The notes: generated by a model from the letters alone, not told the origin. Positions 23,578 through 34,620 are shown, counted from the stretch's first letter. The stretch is DNA of 64,000 bases from Hyaloscypha bicolor E (GCF_002865645.1 NW_020194620.1:1247353-1311352); one strand, 5' to 3'. Program-made: numbers and translations.

Positions 23578-26430
23578 ATGGCGTTTTCTAGGTCAACAAG
23601 AATGGGCTCTATAGATCTCTTACCGGCTACTACTTATAGTCCACCGCCGCCTGAGCAGGCTTGCAGGCGGCGTCGGTCACTTAATACGATAATGGAAGAC
23701 GATGAGGAGTCAGCACGAGGTTCGACGCTAGACGTGCGTAGAGGTCGAGAGAGATCTCCGAAGCTGCAGCTGGCGAACTGGCTTTCTCCTCTCAGTGAAC
23801 ACTTTCCGACCCCTCGAGGCAATCACTTCATGTCGGCGCCGATCCCCCAATCCGAGACATCCTCAGAAGACGAGAGCGTCTCCCCCACTGCCTCATCAGC
23901 TCCGTGGACACGAGATAGTTACACGACGGATGCTACCGAGTTCGACGACCTGTACGATGTGTCTTCAGACGAGGATTCCCGGAGGAAGAACAGCATTCGG
24001 CGGAATGGCAGTGCTCGCAGGGCAAACAAGTCGAACAGATCTTCTGATGACTCCGGTGAAGGCAGAGCAACTCGAAATGCTCTCCCTGCTCTCCTTATAC
24101 CATCTGGTGGAGACCCATGGCCTGGTGTTGCTGCATTCAAGTTGATGACATCTCCGTCTTCCGTACCACCCACACCTCCGCCGAAAGTGCCCATGTCGCC
24201 TGCAATATTTTCGTATCTACAATCCCAAGAAGTTCCATCGTGCTCTGCCCCACCTTCTCTTGATGGAAGTCTTTCTTCCGACCAGATGGCAGCTTTGTCT
24301 GCACCGCCAACACCAAACATCGGGAATGACGAAGAGGATGGCGACCACTGGGGTGGCGGCGTTCAACTGCAACCAGCAGCCATGGCTACTCTACAAGCAC
24401 TTTCTGGGGGGGATGATTTGTTCGAACAGCAGACGGAGCAAGTTATTGAGTTGACTCACGTATCTCCGGAAACGTCACCAGTTCATGAGATGCAGCAGAG
24501 ACCTCCTCCTCTCACGACCAATATTCATCGCAACAACTCAGTAGTTCTTTCTCCAGAACAACAGCGATGCATGATTGGTCTCACCCGACTCGAGATACCA
24601 TCTCCTGGCGGCTTCTTTTCAGCACTGTCACCTGGAGCACGACATACTTGGCATCTCGTTGCCTGCACTCCAGAATCAGCCAAGTGCCCATCATCGACCA
24701 CGGCCGAACATTTCTACAAGACACCATGGTCTAGTAATGAACCCGTGGAACGTATTTTGGAGGTCCCAGACATGTCGGAAACGATGTCTGATGGCCTTCC
24801 TACTGCCAGACCTAATCTCAGCCAATTGCATCCTGAAATGACAATCCGTCCAGAGTTGCGACACGAAAGCTCTGACAAGACGATGACCGGCATCAAGTCA
24901 CCTAAGCTCTTCGAGGGAGAAAACGTCATCCCTGATGAGATCTTGACCGACAACACCCCAAACTATACTGAGAAGCTGAATGACGGAGCAGTTGTCAACC
25001 TTGACCGAACTTGGATGTGGCTGGCAGCTCAGTCTTCATACTTGGCCGAACTTATCAACCCGACCGAAGACCGTGACGACGAGGTTGCTCTGCTTCAACG
25101 CGCAGCCAGCACCAAGAGCCAGAAGGAAGCCATCGAAACCGAGTCAGCTCCACGAAAGACGGTTCGTTTCTCGGAAGTTGTCTCCACATCCACTAATATT
25201 GCTTGCCCACTGCCAAAATTTGATCGTCAGGAATCTGCCTACCTCCGCGCGTTCAAAGCCTACATTGCTCGATCTCGATATCGGGACACCTTCGTCCATC
25301 GTATTCCCAGGTTCGAGGCCGTCCAATCCCTACGTGTTAACTTTTCCGATGCCCATCGCGCTCAGCTCCTGAGTAAATACCAACTCAGCGTCGTCCCTCT
25401 GAGCGCCAAGCGCCGTATGTCAGCCAATGTCGCTCGGGGCGACGAGATTACCCCCGAGGATCCCGAAAAGCTCAAGCGTGACAAAGAATACGAGGCCCTC
25501 CAACAAATGATTCCCGCAACTTGGAACGTGAAGGCCATCAAGCTTCTGAATGGGGGTCGGTTGATTGCGGCACCCGTGGCTAAGCGCCTTGCCAGGCTTT
25601 CGTCCATGGGACCAAAGCTTGATGGTACGCCAAGAGATCGAGCCAGAATCTTGGATCTTGGAGGCCAGGCTACTTGTGACTGGGCATGGCATTGCGCTCT
25701 CGAGTACCCGAATACCAAGGTGTATACCGTTACGACGAAGGCTCTGCGTCAACTTTCTAATTCCAATATCCGGGGTCCGAAAAACCACCGCCAGGTTGCT
25801 GTAGACCGCCTAGTCAAGCTGCCGTTTGGGGACAACCAGTTCGACCTGATTTCTGCTCGGGAAATCTATACTGTCTTGCGCGAACAGGCACCGAATGGGC
25901 AGGACGAATGGGAAGCTTGTCTTAAGGAGTGCATGCGAGTTTTGAAGCCTGGAGGTTACTTGGAATTCTCCATCATGGATTCTGACGTCGTGAACGCTGG
26001 ACCATTGGGTCTGGCGAAGAGTGTCGAGTTTGGGTTCAATTTGAAGACTCTGGGGTATGATCCGTGCCCGACCAAACTCTGGTTGGGAAGAATAAGAGCT
26101 GCTGGGTTTGTAAACGTCAAGAGGGCCTGGCTATTCTTGCCCATGGGAGCGAAGATCGAAGAAAAGGTCGTCAACAGAGATAGCTTGGGAGTTGAGGTCA
26201 AATTGGAGCTGGAGGCTATGGTGTCAGGGAGCACGGAAAATGCTGCGAGTGTATGTGGAATTGTCGGTGGGTGGGCATGGGAGAAGTGGCTATTGAGGTG
26301 CCAGGTGCAGACCGTAGGTAGCGAAGGCAAGCTGGAAGGCGTTCAGGACATCATTGAAGAGGGTCGAGCATGTGGCGCGGGATGGAGAGTTGTCAGTGGG
26401 TGGGCCAGGAAGCCTATTGGAAAGAATTAA
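23578..26430 (+). CDS. Large protein with disordered N-terminus and C-terminal SAM methyltransferase domain
   Basis: One exon encodes 950 residues. The first 420 or so are low-complexity, Ser/Pro-rich and acidic, with several proline clusters, and look disordered. A region near residues 460-640 is more conserved in appearance (NDGAVVNLDRTWMWLAAQ, then KTVRFSEV and YLRAFKAYIARSRYRDTFVHR). The C-terminal 300 residues form a class I methyltransferase fold. Motif I is ILDLGGQATCDWAW near residue 690, the acidic loop LPFGDNQFDLISARE near 748, and VLKPGGYLEF near 787. The substrate is unknown. Similar large proteins with a terminal methyltransferase domain occur in filamentous ascomycetes. The start at 23578 is the first ATG after a CT-rich leader. 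Confidence 0.85.
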   Translation: MAFSRSTRMGSIDLLPATTYSPPPPEQACRRRRSLNTIMEDDEESARGSTLDVRRGRERSPKLQLANWLSPLSEHFPTPRGNHFMSAPIPQSETSSEDESVSPTASSAPWTRDSYTTDATEFDDLYDVSSDEDSRRKNSIRRNGSARRANKSNRSSDDSGEGRATRNALPALLIPSGGDPWPGVAAFKLMTSPSSVPPTPPPKVPMSPAIFSYLQSQEVPSCSAPPSLDGSLSSDQMAALSAPPTPNIGNDEEDGDHWGGGVQLQPAAMATLQALSGGDDLFEQQTEQVIELTHVSPETSPVHEMQQRPPPLTTNIHRNNSVVLSPEQQRCMIGLTRLEIPSPGGFFSALSPGARHTWHLVACTPESAKCPSSTTAEHFYKTPWSSNEPVERILEVPDMSETMSDGLPTARPNLSQLHPEMTIRPELRHESSDKTMTGIKSPKLFEGENVIPDEILTDNTPNYTEKLNDGAVVNLDRTWMWLAAQSSYLAELINPTEDRDDEVALLQRAASTKSQKEAIETESAPRKTVRFSEVVSTSTNIACPLPKFDRQESAYLRAFKAYIARSRYRDTFVHRIPRFEAVQSLRVNFSDAHRAQLLSKYQLSVVPLSAKRRMSANVARGDEITPEDPEKLKRDKEYEALQQMIPATWNVKAIKLLNGGRLIAAPVAKRLARLSSMGPKLDGTPRDRARILDLGGQATCDWAWHCALEYPNTKVYTVTTKALRQLSNSNIRGPKNHRQVAVDRLVKLPFGDNQFDLISAREIYTVLREQAPNGQDEWEACLKECMRVLKPGGYLEFSIMDSDVVNAGPLGLAKSVEFGFNLKTLGYDPCPTKLWLGRIRAAGFVNVKRAWLFLPMGAKIEEKVVNRDSLGVEVKLELEAMVSGSTENAASVCGIVGGWAWEKWLLRCQVQTVGSEGKLEGVQDIIEEGRACGAGWRVVSGWARKPIGKN

Positions 26431-26840
26431 GAGATGATATGCATAGACACGATTTCGTTTGGAGCATGGTAGTATCTCATGAGAATCTCATCTAACTAAT
26501 ATTTATGTCGTTACGCAATATAAAGACTGGACCGATTGATCTGGATCTTGAAGATATCCGAATTCATATTGACGGATATGAGAAATCGCGCACTGAAGCT
26601 TTTAGTATACCCGTACCTTCAATCAGCCATACTTTGTCCAAACTTTTCGCTCCTGGTGAGATTACATCTCGTCCTCGTCTTGGCACCCCTGAATACCCTG
26701 AGCCGATTATTAGCGAGCGGCCGTTGCCGTAAATCTGCCGCAATCAGCGGGGCAGCCGAACGTCACCGGATTATCGGATCACCAGGAATCTCTTCACCTC
26801 CTCACCTCTTGCTTATTCTCCACGACTTCGACACGTCCTC

Positions 26841-27587
26841 ATGGCTAGCTATAACCCGGCGACCAAGATGTCCAACGAACCCAATCTCAACTTCGGCTCC
26901 CCAACTATATTCTTCGATTCGCATCCGGAAGAGCAGGAGTCCTACCTCTATTCCTACTGGTCTTCCCTCAAATCCAACCTCAAGATTGCCTTCACCGGTG
27001 AAGTCCCGAAGTTCCATTCCCCTGGTAAATTGCGCATAATATGGTGGACACATGATGTACGTAGAGAGAAATGCCATTGATGCCTGGAAGTTGCTAACTT
27101 CTCTATCACCAGGGCAATCAAGGTTTGAAAGACTATGAGCTGCATGAATATGAGCAGGTCAGGGCCAATTTCGATATTCTGTTGAATATGCCAGAGATCC
27201 GGCGGGTAGTAATACAAGGTTATTCGGGACAAAACCCTTAGTATGTATTTCTCTTCAACCGCTCCCAGGTGGAAAATTGCTGACTCCGGGGCCGCCAGTG
27301 TCTTAGTGAACGGCACAAATCCATGGCAAGAAAAATTTCGACGGATGGAGAGGGAGGCAAGAAGGGCAAAAGCTTTGCAGAAGAAGGCGGAGGGAAAGGG
27401 GGGGCAGGACGCCATATTCGACGATTTCATCGGAGCCCCCAAGATCGAGAAGGGCAAATCAGGCACTCTGGTTGATATTGAAGATGTGATCGAGCAAAAC
27501 GACAGAGCCGAGGAGGAGAGGAGGCGTGTGGATGGAGACAAGATCTGGAGGGAGAACGAAGGCTTGTTGAGTGGTGAAATGGTGTGA
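26841..27587 (+). CDS. Small conserved-looking protein of unknown function
   Basis: Three exons (26841-27056, 27113-27240, 27299-27587) encode 210 residues. Introns of 56 and 58 nt have GTACGT/CCAG and GTATGT/CCAG ends and restore frame. The protein starts with a short polar segment, then an ordered domain (TIFFDSHPEEQESYLYSYW, KLRIIWWTHDGNQGLKDYEL, NMPEIRRVVIQGYSGQNPYV). The last 80 residues are highly charged and probably coiled (EKFRRMEREARRAKALQKKA). I do not recognise the family. A second start at residue 10 (26868) is equally possible. It lies 410 bp after the methyltransferase-domain gene on the same strand. Confidence 0.75.
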
Positions 27588-28620
27588 AAGCTGCCGGTTG
27601 GCACTCAACGTTCTATACCTGGAAGTGGATGGTCGGCTGCAAGACCGCAACCTCGGGCCTCGGCGGTGGAGGCGAGTTCGAGGAACGCTCGAGGGACACG
27701 AATTCGAGAGCGAGGACCAGGAGGGCTAACGGTGAGGCATGAAGTGCCAAGGGTAAGATTATCATGGTAGACTTGGTCCACGAGCGTGAGCTTGGACTTT
27801 GTGAACGCGCATTGTCTTAGACAAGTTCTGATCAAAAGCTGTTCCCGTCCAGATTAATGGCGCAACACGCCTGCTTATTTTTACACAGTCACCCCTACCA
27901 CTGAGAAGTACTAAAAGCTTGAACTCTTCGTCACCCTTCATTGTCAGATTGTTCTGCTCTCCAACTCGAAGGGAGGCGAGGTAGATTGGCTTTAGCTCAG
28001 CCAAAATTGGAACGGACAGTACTACTGTATATCTTGCTCTGCACTTCACCCCATTCAAATTTCGACTTGCTTAATTTGGCTAACAAGTTTGTTCCTTGAA
28101 GTCGACTTGAGGCTCGAAGGGGTGTTATCACGTGAATATGTAGTATCCCAAAGCGGTCTAGTCGAAACACGTCCCTCGGCCACATGAAACGACCCGCCTT
28201 CAGTGCAGCTACTCCACGACAGAGCCATTGGATGAACGTTTCTCGAGCTTTCGACCTTCTCAACAAAGCCATCTATCTCCCTCTTTATATTGGTCGCTTT
28301 CTTTCAGGTTCTTGCCATGTCTTTGTGGCCACAGTGTGACCCTGCCAAAGCAGTGGCAAAGGCAGCCTGCAAATCCATCCACTCTCTAGGGGTTTCCTCT
28401 TGATGATTCACTCCGCCTCTTCATGCTGTTCTTTATTAATGCGCAAGGCCACTCACACCCATTTAATTATTCGAGCATCCATGTGTGGTGAAATCGTTCT
28501 TCATTCTCTTACTCAGCCACTCTTTAATCCTCAAAGAACAAGACTATTGTGCTACATATCTTGAAGCCCTTGCTCTCCCACGTTGCCTTTCCGAACCAAA
28601 TCCTTCAATAATCACACGTA
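27588..28620. other. Intergenic region
   Basis: No gene is supported. The right end holds the promoter of the secreted-protein gene at 28621; a TATA-like TTTATATTGG lies near 28284. Composition is ordinary, so the AT-rich compartment has not yet begun. Confidence 0.4.
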
Positions 28621-29298
28621 ATGTTATTTACGACGTTATACCTTCTATTTCTTGGCACCATGGGGTCCGCCTCCGCTATTCCTGCGACGTCATTTTCACC
28701 TCTCTCCTCTCGACAAGCTGGCAACTCCGCAGCTAACATGCTCCTCGTCATCGCACCAGAGTCAGGGTCCTGCGCTGGTGCTTTGGCTGCAAACGAGTGT
28801 GCTACAAACACCGACGCAGCCCCTTTTCTCATCAAAGCAATGATGGATTATGGTATCACTTCGCCTCCCGAAATCGCAGCGGTTTTATCCTTGATCGCCT
28901 ATGAGACAGGAGACTTCAAATACAACATAAATCACTATCCAGCGCCGGGGAGACCGGGACAGGGGACTCGGAACATGCAGATGCCCAACTACAACTTGAT
29001 GTATGCTCGGTCAATTCCCGCGCTTGCCTCAAAACTGAGCGCAATCACGACGGCGACTTCTACGAGTAGTTTAAGCGACGATCAACTGAATGCCATAAGG
29101 GCGTTGGTACTGCCGGACAACTACAGCTGGGCAAGCGCCGTATGGTTTCTCACGTCTCAGTGCGCCAGTACGAGACCTGCTCTTCAGGCAGGCGGTCAAG
29201 CTGGATATGCTGCCTATCTGTCATGTGTTGGGACCGGCGCCACGGCGGACAGGCTTGCCTATTGGACTCGAGCCAACACCGCGTTAGGAATATCGTAG
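28621..29298 (+). CDS. Secreted four-cysteine protein, possibly lysozyme-like fold
   Basis: One exon encodes 225 residues. A signal peptide is clear: hydrophobic residues 3-17 with a likely cut after ASA at 19. The mature protein has four cysteines (51, 60, 181, 202), enough for two disulfides. The central part (EIAAVLSLIAYETGDFKYNI, then PGQGTRNMQMPNYNLMYAR) resembles helical lysozyme-like folds in having a Glu (95) at the end of a hydrophobic helix before a loop. That is only an impression, and no catalytic role is proven. It is the last gene before the AT-rich zone and would act outside the cell. The ATG at 28621 is the only one giving a signal peptide. Confidence 0.8.
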   Translation: MLFTTLYLLFLGTMGSASAIPATSFSPLSSRQAGNSAANMLLVIAPESGSCAGALAANECATNTDAAPFLIKAMMDYGITSPPEIAAVLSLIAYETGDFKYNINHYPAPGRPGQGTRNMQMPNYNLMYARSIPALASKLSAITTATSTSSLSDDQLNAIRALVLPDNYSWASAVWFLTSQCASTRPALQAGGQAGYAAYLSCVGTGATADRLAYWTRANTALGIS

Positions 29299-29954
29299 AT
29301 GGGGCCGGATCGGGGGCCCTTGCTGGCGAAGGCCTAGGTCTGTAAGTAGATTAATAAATGGCAGATATCAACACTCAACCTTTGGTTGCTTGCGATTTCT
29401 TGTGTTTCTCTTTTATGTGTACCTCTCGGCATTTGCCTTGGATCCTTGTTAAATCGTGAGAGTCTTTATTCTTTCTATGCAGCGCACTTTATTCTTTCGA
29501 TGGGTGGCCCAATTCCAAGGCAGCCCTTTGTTCTCCAGCCTTGGTCATTTGAAAGAAACCTTCCTGATGAACGATCTCTTTATGGTTTGCCATTTATTGC
29601 TTAGCAACACCACGACTCTGCGAGGTTGCCGCTCAAATATTCACGAAGTTCTGGTCCCTGTTTTTGCCATTGAAGCGCTGTTTCAACGATGAATCTGAAC
29701 GCCCCTGAGCATCAACCCTTGTTAGCAGAAGATGCCACTGTCATAAGGTTTGCATCAGACAAGAAGTTTAGCAATACAGATTCCACCATTACGTGAAGTT
29801 TGAACCAGCGTAAGGAACTTATATGTCCTCTGTCCTCGCCTTTGTTATAATAGCTTCCATGCCTTGGTTTGGGTATCCAACAACCACGGCAGGTGATGGC
29901 TCGTTGGAATGCAGAGAATACCTGGCAATGGCTATGCCAATATGTGCAACCTCT

Positions 29955-30250
29955 AGGTGTTAAAGAATTATTATCTTCTATAATATTTACTAATATATAA
30001 AGCTTTTATAAAAAGTATTAATAAGAGCTTTTTCTATTATATTAAAGGAACTAGTATAAGGCTACTTTTATTAGATAATAAAATAATACTAGAGTAAAAG
30101 TAAGTAAAAGCTAGCGGAAGCTTTATTCGATCTGGCTAGCCTTATTACGTAAAAGGGTCATATGCGCGTTAATTATATTAATTAGATTAATTATAATTAA
30201 TTTAACTAATATATAAAGAAATTAAATTAATAGCTATTAATCTAATCTAA
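29955..30250. repeat. Short AT-rich RIP-like relic
   Basis: About 300 bp made mostly of TA, TTA and ATTAAT motifs, with abrupt borders against normal composition. No coding potential and no recognisable element type. Confidence 0.6.
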
Positions 30251-30405
30251 GTTATTTATTTGACACACTAGCTGCAATAAGACCGTATCGCTGCAACAAA
30301 ACCGTATGGCTGTTACGCACCAATCCCGCTGGGATATAGGGGCTGTGGTGCAAGTCCTGACATACAATTAGGTGAATCGTGCACTTTTTAATAGAGCTCA
30401 GTGTG

Positions 30406-30413
30406 TATAAATA
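30406..30413 (+). promoter_or_regulatory. TATA box of the small secreted protein gene
   Basis: The perfect consensus TATAAATA is followed within 10 bp by a CT-rich tract typical of fungal transcription starts. It lies about 250 bp before the ATG at 30659. Confidence 0.55.
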
Positions 30414-30658
30414 CCGTGCTCGTTTTCTTTTCTTTTCTTTCTTTTCTTCCTTCTAGCAGATCTCATTCGAGATATTATTTCTCTACACTCTTCTAAGCAA
30501 TCATTTCTATGCTCGAGTTCTGTAATACGCGACAGACATATCTCGATTTTGAGACTTGGTGTCTGGTTAGATAAAAGGGGTTGAAATTTATTCAGTCTAT
30601 CTGTCCGTACTTCCTCCTTTCTATTTAAATACATTATAAAGTTAATATCTTATTAGTC

Positions 30659-30922
30659 ATGGCTCGCTTCTTCTATATCTTGGCAATAGCTGGTGTTGTA
30701 GCTGCCCAGACAGGCTGCAATATAAATGTTCTCAACGTGAACAACGCAGTTATAGGCAACGGATGTGTTCCACCTGGTTCGCAAGGAAACATACCTTATA
30801 TGGGCGGAACTGCGTCATCGATTGACGTTGCGACCACTTCGTCTTGCGGCGTTAGCCCAATTCAAGGCCGTCAGCTACGTCCTGGTCTTAGCTTGCAGGT
30901 GTCAGGGCGAGCATCTTGCTAA
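30659..30922 (+). CDS. Small secreted cysteine-containing protein
   Basis: One exon encodes 87 residues. Residues 1-16 (MARFFYILAIAGVVAA) are a clear signal peptide. The mature part has four cysteines (20, 36, 63, 87) and is otherwise polar with Asn, Gly and Ser. I recognise no family. It has its own TATA box and sits next to AT-rich DNA, the setting where fungal effector-like genes are often found. A secreted host-interaction or antimicrobial role is inference only. The C-terminal end lies close to a run of stops, so truncation cannot be excluded. Confidence 0.65.
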   Translation: MARFFYILAIAGVVAAQTGCNINVLNVNNAVIGNGCVPPGSQGNIPYMGGTASSIDVATTSSCGVSPIQGRQLRPGLSLQVSGRASC

Positions 30923-31512
30923 TAAGATTGAAAGCTCTTTCCCAATCCAGAGGGATATGATGGTTGATTAAGGTAGAATGCGATTCCGAGCTTGGAAAGG
31001 ATATTTAAGGAATCAAATCTAAGGGGTAGTCTTGAAAATATAACATTCCGTATGGACTTTAAACCTCAAAGTGAAACTATTCATAGAAATAGAGTGAATC
31101 TGGTTAAAAAGGAAAGACAACTGATTTTTTTCCACGCCCAATTTGAACAAGCTCGACTCAATTCACGCGCACACAAGCAAAGCAGAGCCTAGCCCCACTA
31201 TTGTGTACTTTCCATTCATTCATTCACCAACTACACACACAATAACAACAACCTCCCAAATCACAACGAATAAGACGTAACAAGGAAAAGCTGCTGAAAA
31301 CCACTACGAATACACGCCCCCTCCCCACTACTCCCTATCCCATACTATCCCCTGCAAAGTGGACAACCAGACCGCTATGATTGATGGAATGATCCATGCA
31401 TTATCACGAAACACCGATCTGTCTAACTTTCCTATCCCTGTTTCTCTCATTCCTCCCCTTCCACCACCAAGGTTCTTCCTCATATTTGTCCCTATCGAAG
31501 ATTGAAGTGCGA
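30923..31512. other. Intergenic region
   Basis: No gene is seen. The right end adjoins the 3' end of the Pom33-like pseudogene on the minus strand. Confidence 0.4.
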
Positions 31513-32212
31513 TTAGCGGCGAGGCATATAAGAAGCCTTCTTCTGAGCTGGTGGCCCATCAACGTACTTCCCAACATCAGTAGCATCATGGAACGTCCTG
31601 GCACCACCTCTAGCAGCAGAGTCGTAGACCGAGCACCAGCAACACTATCGATCCTCGCCTCAAGCTGTCTGAATTGACCCTAAACAAAAGCGCTCTGAGC
31701 GAATCGTGCACGGAGGAAGCATTGTACATCGCAATCAAAATCTAGGAACCCCCTGCTGGAGGCACAGCGAAAAGAAGGAGACTGCCCAGAGAAAACTCTC
31801 GAGAATGGCAATAAGACCCATGGAGGCGTCATAGCATTCCTTGACGAACTTGCCAATGGTGTCAGCGATCGCGTTGGGCTTGTATGTAGGTTGACAGAGG
31901 TAGAGGCACCTGCGACGGGGGCGGCAGGTTGCGTGTATTGGGTTGGATAGTGGGAATGAGGTTTGTGCTGGTGTAGGTCACGGCGTGGAAGACGGAGTAG
32001 ATGCCAAAAGGGAGCATAGCAAGTGGGTTAGGGGGAGAAGAACCAGACAAGTGCCATTGCTGTTGGTCAGACTACCACAGCTGATGCTGTGGGAGGGGCA
32101 CAGAAGAACTGACCTAGGTACTGAACGTTCTCATCAACTGCAAGAGCGAGGACACCTCCTGGTGCTCTGCTGCCAGCTCGTGAACGAGCACGGGATGCCT
32201 TGTAGACCACCA
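31513..32212 (-). pseudogene. Pom33/TMEM33-like gene, 3' part, inactivated
   Basis: Reading the minus strand from 32212 gives VVYKASRARSRAG, then LALAVDENVQYL, a donor GTCAGT, an acceptor CAACAG, and MALVWFF. Further fragments in shifted frames are NPLAMLPFGIYSVFHAVTYT, NLIPTIQP, ADTIGKFVKECYDASMGLIA and FLRARFAQSAFV. The end is DATDVGKYVDGPPAQKKAS and stop TAA (31513-31515). These match, in order, the fungal Pom33/Tts1/TMEM33 membrane proteins of the nuclear pore and ER. There are several frameshifts and at least three internal stops. Two of these are one transition away from the expected residue (Trp in GSWILIA; Gln in FVQGQ). The gene is cut at 32212 by a transposon, and its 5' part lies at 41110-41265. 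Confidence 0.8.
32208..32212. repeat. Target-site duplication CACCA, left copy
   Basis: CACCA at 32208-32212 is repeated at 41110-41114. Removing the intervening DNA plus one copy rejoins the Pom33-like reading frame (GMV/VYKA). Confidence 0.85.
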
Positions 32213-32274
32213 TACTGAGGCCATTAGCGGGCTAGTCGACAAAACCGAGAAGCGAAAAGTGATTTTCTGATTTT
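32213..32274 (+). repeat. Left terminal inverted repeat
   Basis: It starts TACTGAGGCC at 32213 and pairs with the reverse complement of 41048-41109 across about 62 bp. Confidence 0.85.
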
Positions 32275-33989
32275 TTGATTTTCGCGCCCGCACCCCGCCC
32301 CCCCCCCCATACCTCACTAAAAAAAAAAAGTACAGCATACACGCCTTATTCTCGACTACTCCTAGCCCCCCCTTAGCTTGCATAGTCCGTAAGGCAAATC
32401 CCATAGATTACGAGACACATCTCTATCTCCCTCACTCTCTATATCCTCCGTACTACCTATATTACTCGAATTATCTATATCTTCTTTATCCCCTTCTCCT
32501 CTAGTATCTTTACCCTCCTCTACTATAACCTTCTTCCCTATTACCTTCTGACCTTATATCTGTCTTTATACTTGCTTTCTATATCTTATAAGCGGTCGAG
32601 GCTTTAGTATAAAGGGTTTTATAGATATAGAGCAAGGCTTTCCAGACTTAATAGAATTAGTATTAAGTTAATAGAAAGTATAGACTTTACTATTATTATT
32701 ATATCTATAATTTATATAAGTGCTATTGAATTTGCCTTTTATAACTATATAGTATTTAAAAGGGCCTCTCGGTCTCTTCTTATTACTATAAGTAATATAA
32801 GTTTAAAAGAATTCGGTTCTATAAGTATATACTAAGCTTGCCTCTAGATTTGCCTTGCTTTTCTCTAATTCCTTTAGCTTCCTGCCCTAATATAGCTCTA
32901 TTTCTCTAACTTTAGCCTTATTATTAATTTGCTTTACTACCTTAGTAGTATTATTAGATAATATAAGAAGATTAAAGTATTATTACGGAAGAGGAAAAGA
33001 AGAAAGAGGAAGTTATATATAAGAAGGAAGTTAAGAAATAGAGGGATTTATTAGTTAAATATATTAATAAGAAAGAATATTATAAACTAAATCTAGATTA
33101 TTAGAAAATATATTATAAATATTATCTTTTTATTTATTTATAGCTTTATTTTTTTTATTACTACTTTTGCTTTTACTAGAGCTATTACTTAAAGCTATAT
33201 TTAATATATCTTTAATAAAGAAAAGCTTTAATAATAGTATTATATATCGGAATTAAAGTTATTTTTAGAAGGAGATTAAGGTTAAGGCTAAGATTAAAGC
33301 TAGTATAATTATATCTTTATTATTTATTTTTGGGATATAAAAATATATATTTAATATAATTATTTAAACCCGAATAAATTTATAATAAATAATACCTAAA
33401 AATAAAAATATTAATATTTAATAGCCCTAAATTAAGTATATTTAAATATTAAAAAATTATAATTTTAGGTACTATAATTATAAAAATAAAGATATAAATA
33501 TTCTTTCTTTTACTAACTTATAAAAGCTAAGATATACTAATAATAATTAAACTATATTTAACCTATATAATTAGCTAATTTACTTTACTAATTATAAATA
33601 ATTTAAGGTAATTTAAATTTCCTTAAATCTTTATATATAGCTTATTATATAAACTTCTATATTTCTATATTTAGTAATATTATAATTATAATTTTTAAAT
33701 AAGAAGAATTCCTTTATTCTAATATATATAATTATATTTATTTCTTATTTTTTTTTAAATATATAGTTATTAAATTAGAGAAGCTTAAGAATTCTAAATA
33801 ATACTTTTTCCTAAGAAATATATATCCTTAATAAATAATAAAAGTAAATATGAAATTATATAATAATATAACTATCTTATACTAGTACTTTTATTTTCTA
33901 TAAAACTATAATTCTATTCTATCTTTACTTTAAAACCTTTATTCTTCTTCTATATATTTTCGATTTTACTATTAATATTAAGAGCTTCT

Positions 33990-34290
33990 ATTCTTTACTA
34001 ATACCTTCTCTATTAATACCTTTATTAATACCTCTATTAATACTAAAAGCTAGTATCTAACTACTTTATAACCTTTCTTTTCTTCTCTAAATCCCTTCTC
34101 TAAATTCCTTTTCTAAATTCCTTTTCTAAACTTCTCTTTTTTTAATACTTCTACTATTAATACTAAGAGCTAGTATCTAATTATCTTATAACCTTCCTCT
34201 TTTTCTCTAAACTCTTCTTCGAACTCCTTTTTCTTTAATACTTCTACTAATAATACTAAAGCTAGTATCTAATTACTATTTCCGGATTAC
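33990..34290. repeat. Degenerate tandem repeat (period about 105-110 bp)
   Basis: About three copies share the core AATACTAAAAGCTAGTATCTA followed by TTATAACCTT and CTCTAAA blocks. They lie inside the TIR element and are AT-shifted. Confidence 0.6.
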
Positions 34291-34392
34291 TTTTATCTAG
34301 AACTCCTATATTATAAGTCTTTAACTTACTTATTTCTTAGAAAGCTAAATTTTAGATTTCTTTTTCCTTTCTTTAATATTTTCTTCTCTTCT

Positions 34393-34620
34393 TTTCTAAT
34401 ATCTCTTATATCTTTAGGCTCTTTAGAAGTATTTTCTCTCGAACTTCTAAAAAAGAAACTAATTTCTATTTAAATCTCTTTAAACTTTAATATCTTTATC
34501 TTTTTTCTAATATCTCTTATACTTTCGGGCCCTTTAGAAATACTTTTTCTCGAACTTCTAAAAAAGAAGCTAACTTCTATTTAGATTCCTCTGAATTTTA
34601 ATATTTCCTCTCCTTTTTTA
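34393..34620. repeat. Tandem repeat (period about 115 bp)
   Basis: Two copies share CTAATATCTCTTATA, CTTTAGAA and TTTCTCGAACTTCTAAAAAA in the same order. Conserved spacing suggests they were once a repeated protein segment or a structural repeat of the element. Confidence 0.65.

Larger units (their letters stand above)
29299..30658. other. Transition into the AT-rich compartment
   Basis: The first 600 bp are ordinary non-coding DNA. From about 29955 to 30250 the sequence becomes TA-rich with few C/G bases, a small RIP-like relic. A canonical TATA box (TATAAATA) at 30406-30413 and a CT tract at 30418-30456 mark the promoter of the next gene. Confidence 0.6.

Noticed and set aside
26505..26732. 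75-codon plus-strand frame after the methyltransferase-domain gene
   Set aside because: Somewhat protein-like, but short, just 3' of a gene, and overlapping another frame; it is more likely 3' UTR or promoter DNA.
34393..34620. CRISPR-like array
   Set aside because: The repeats are long, degenerate and without unique spacers, in a eukaryotic RIP region.
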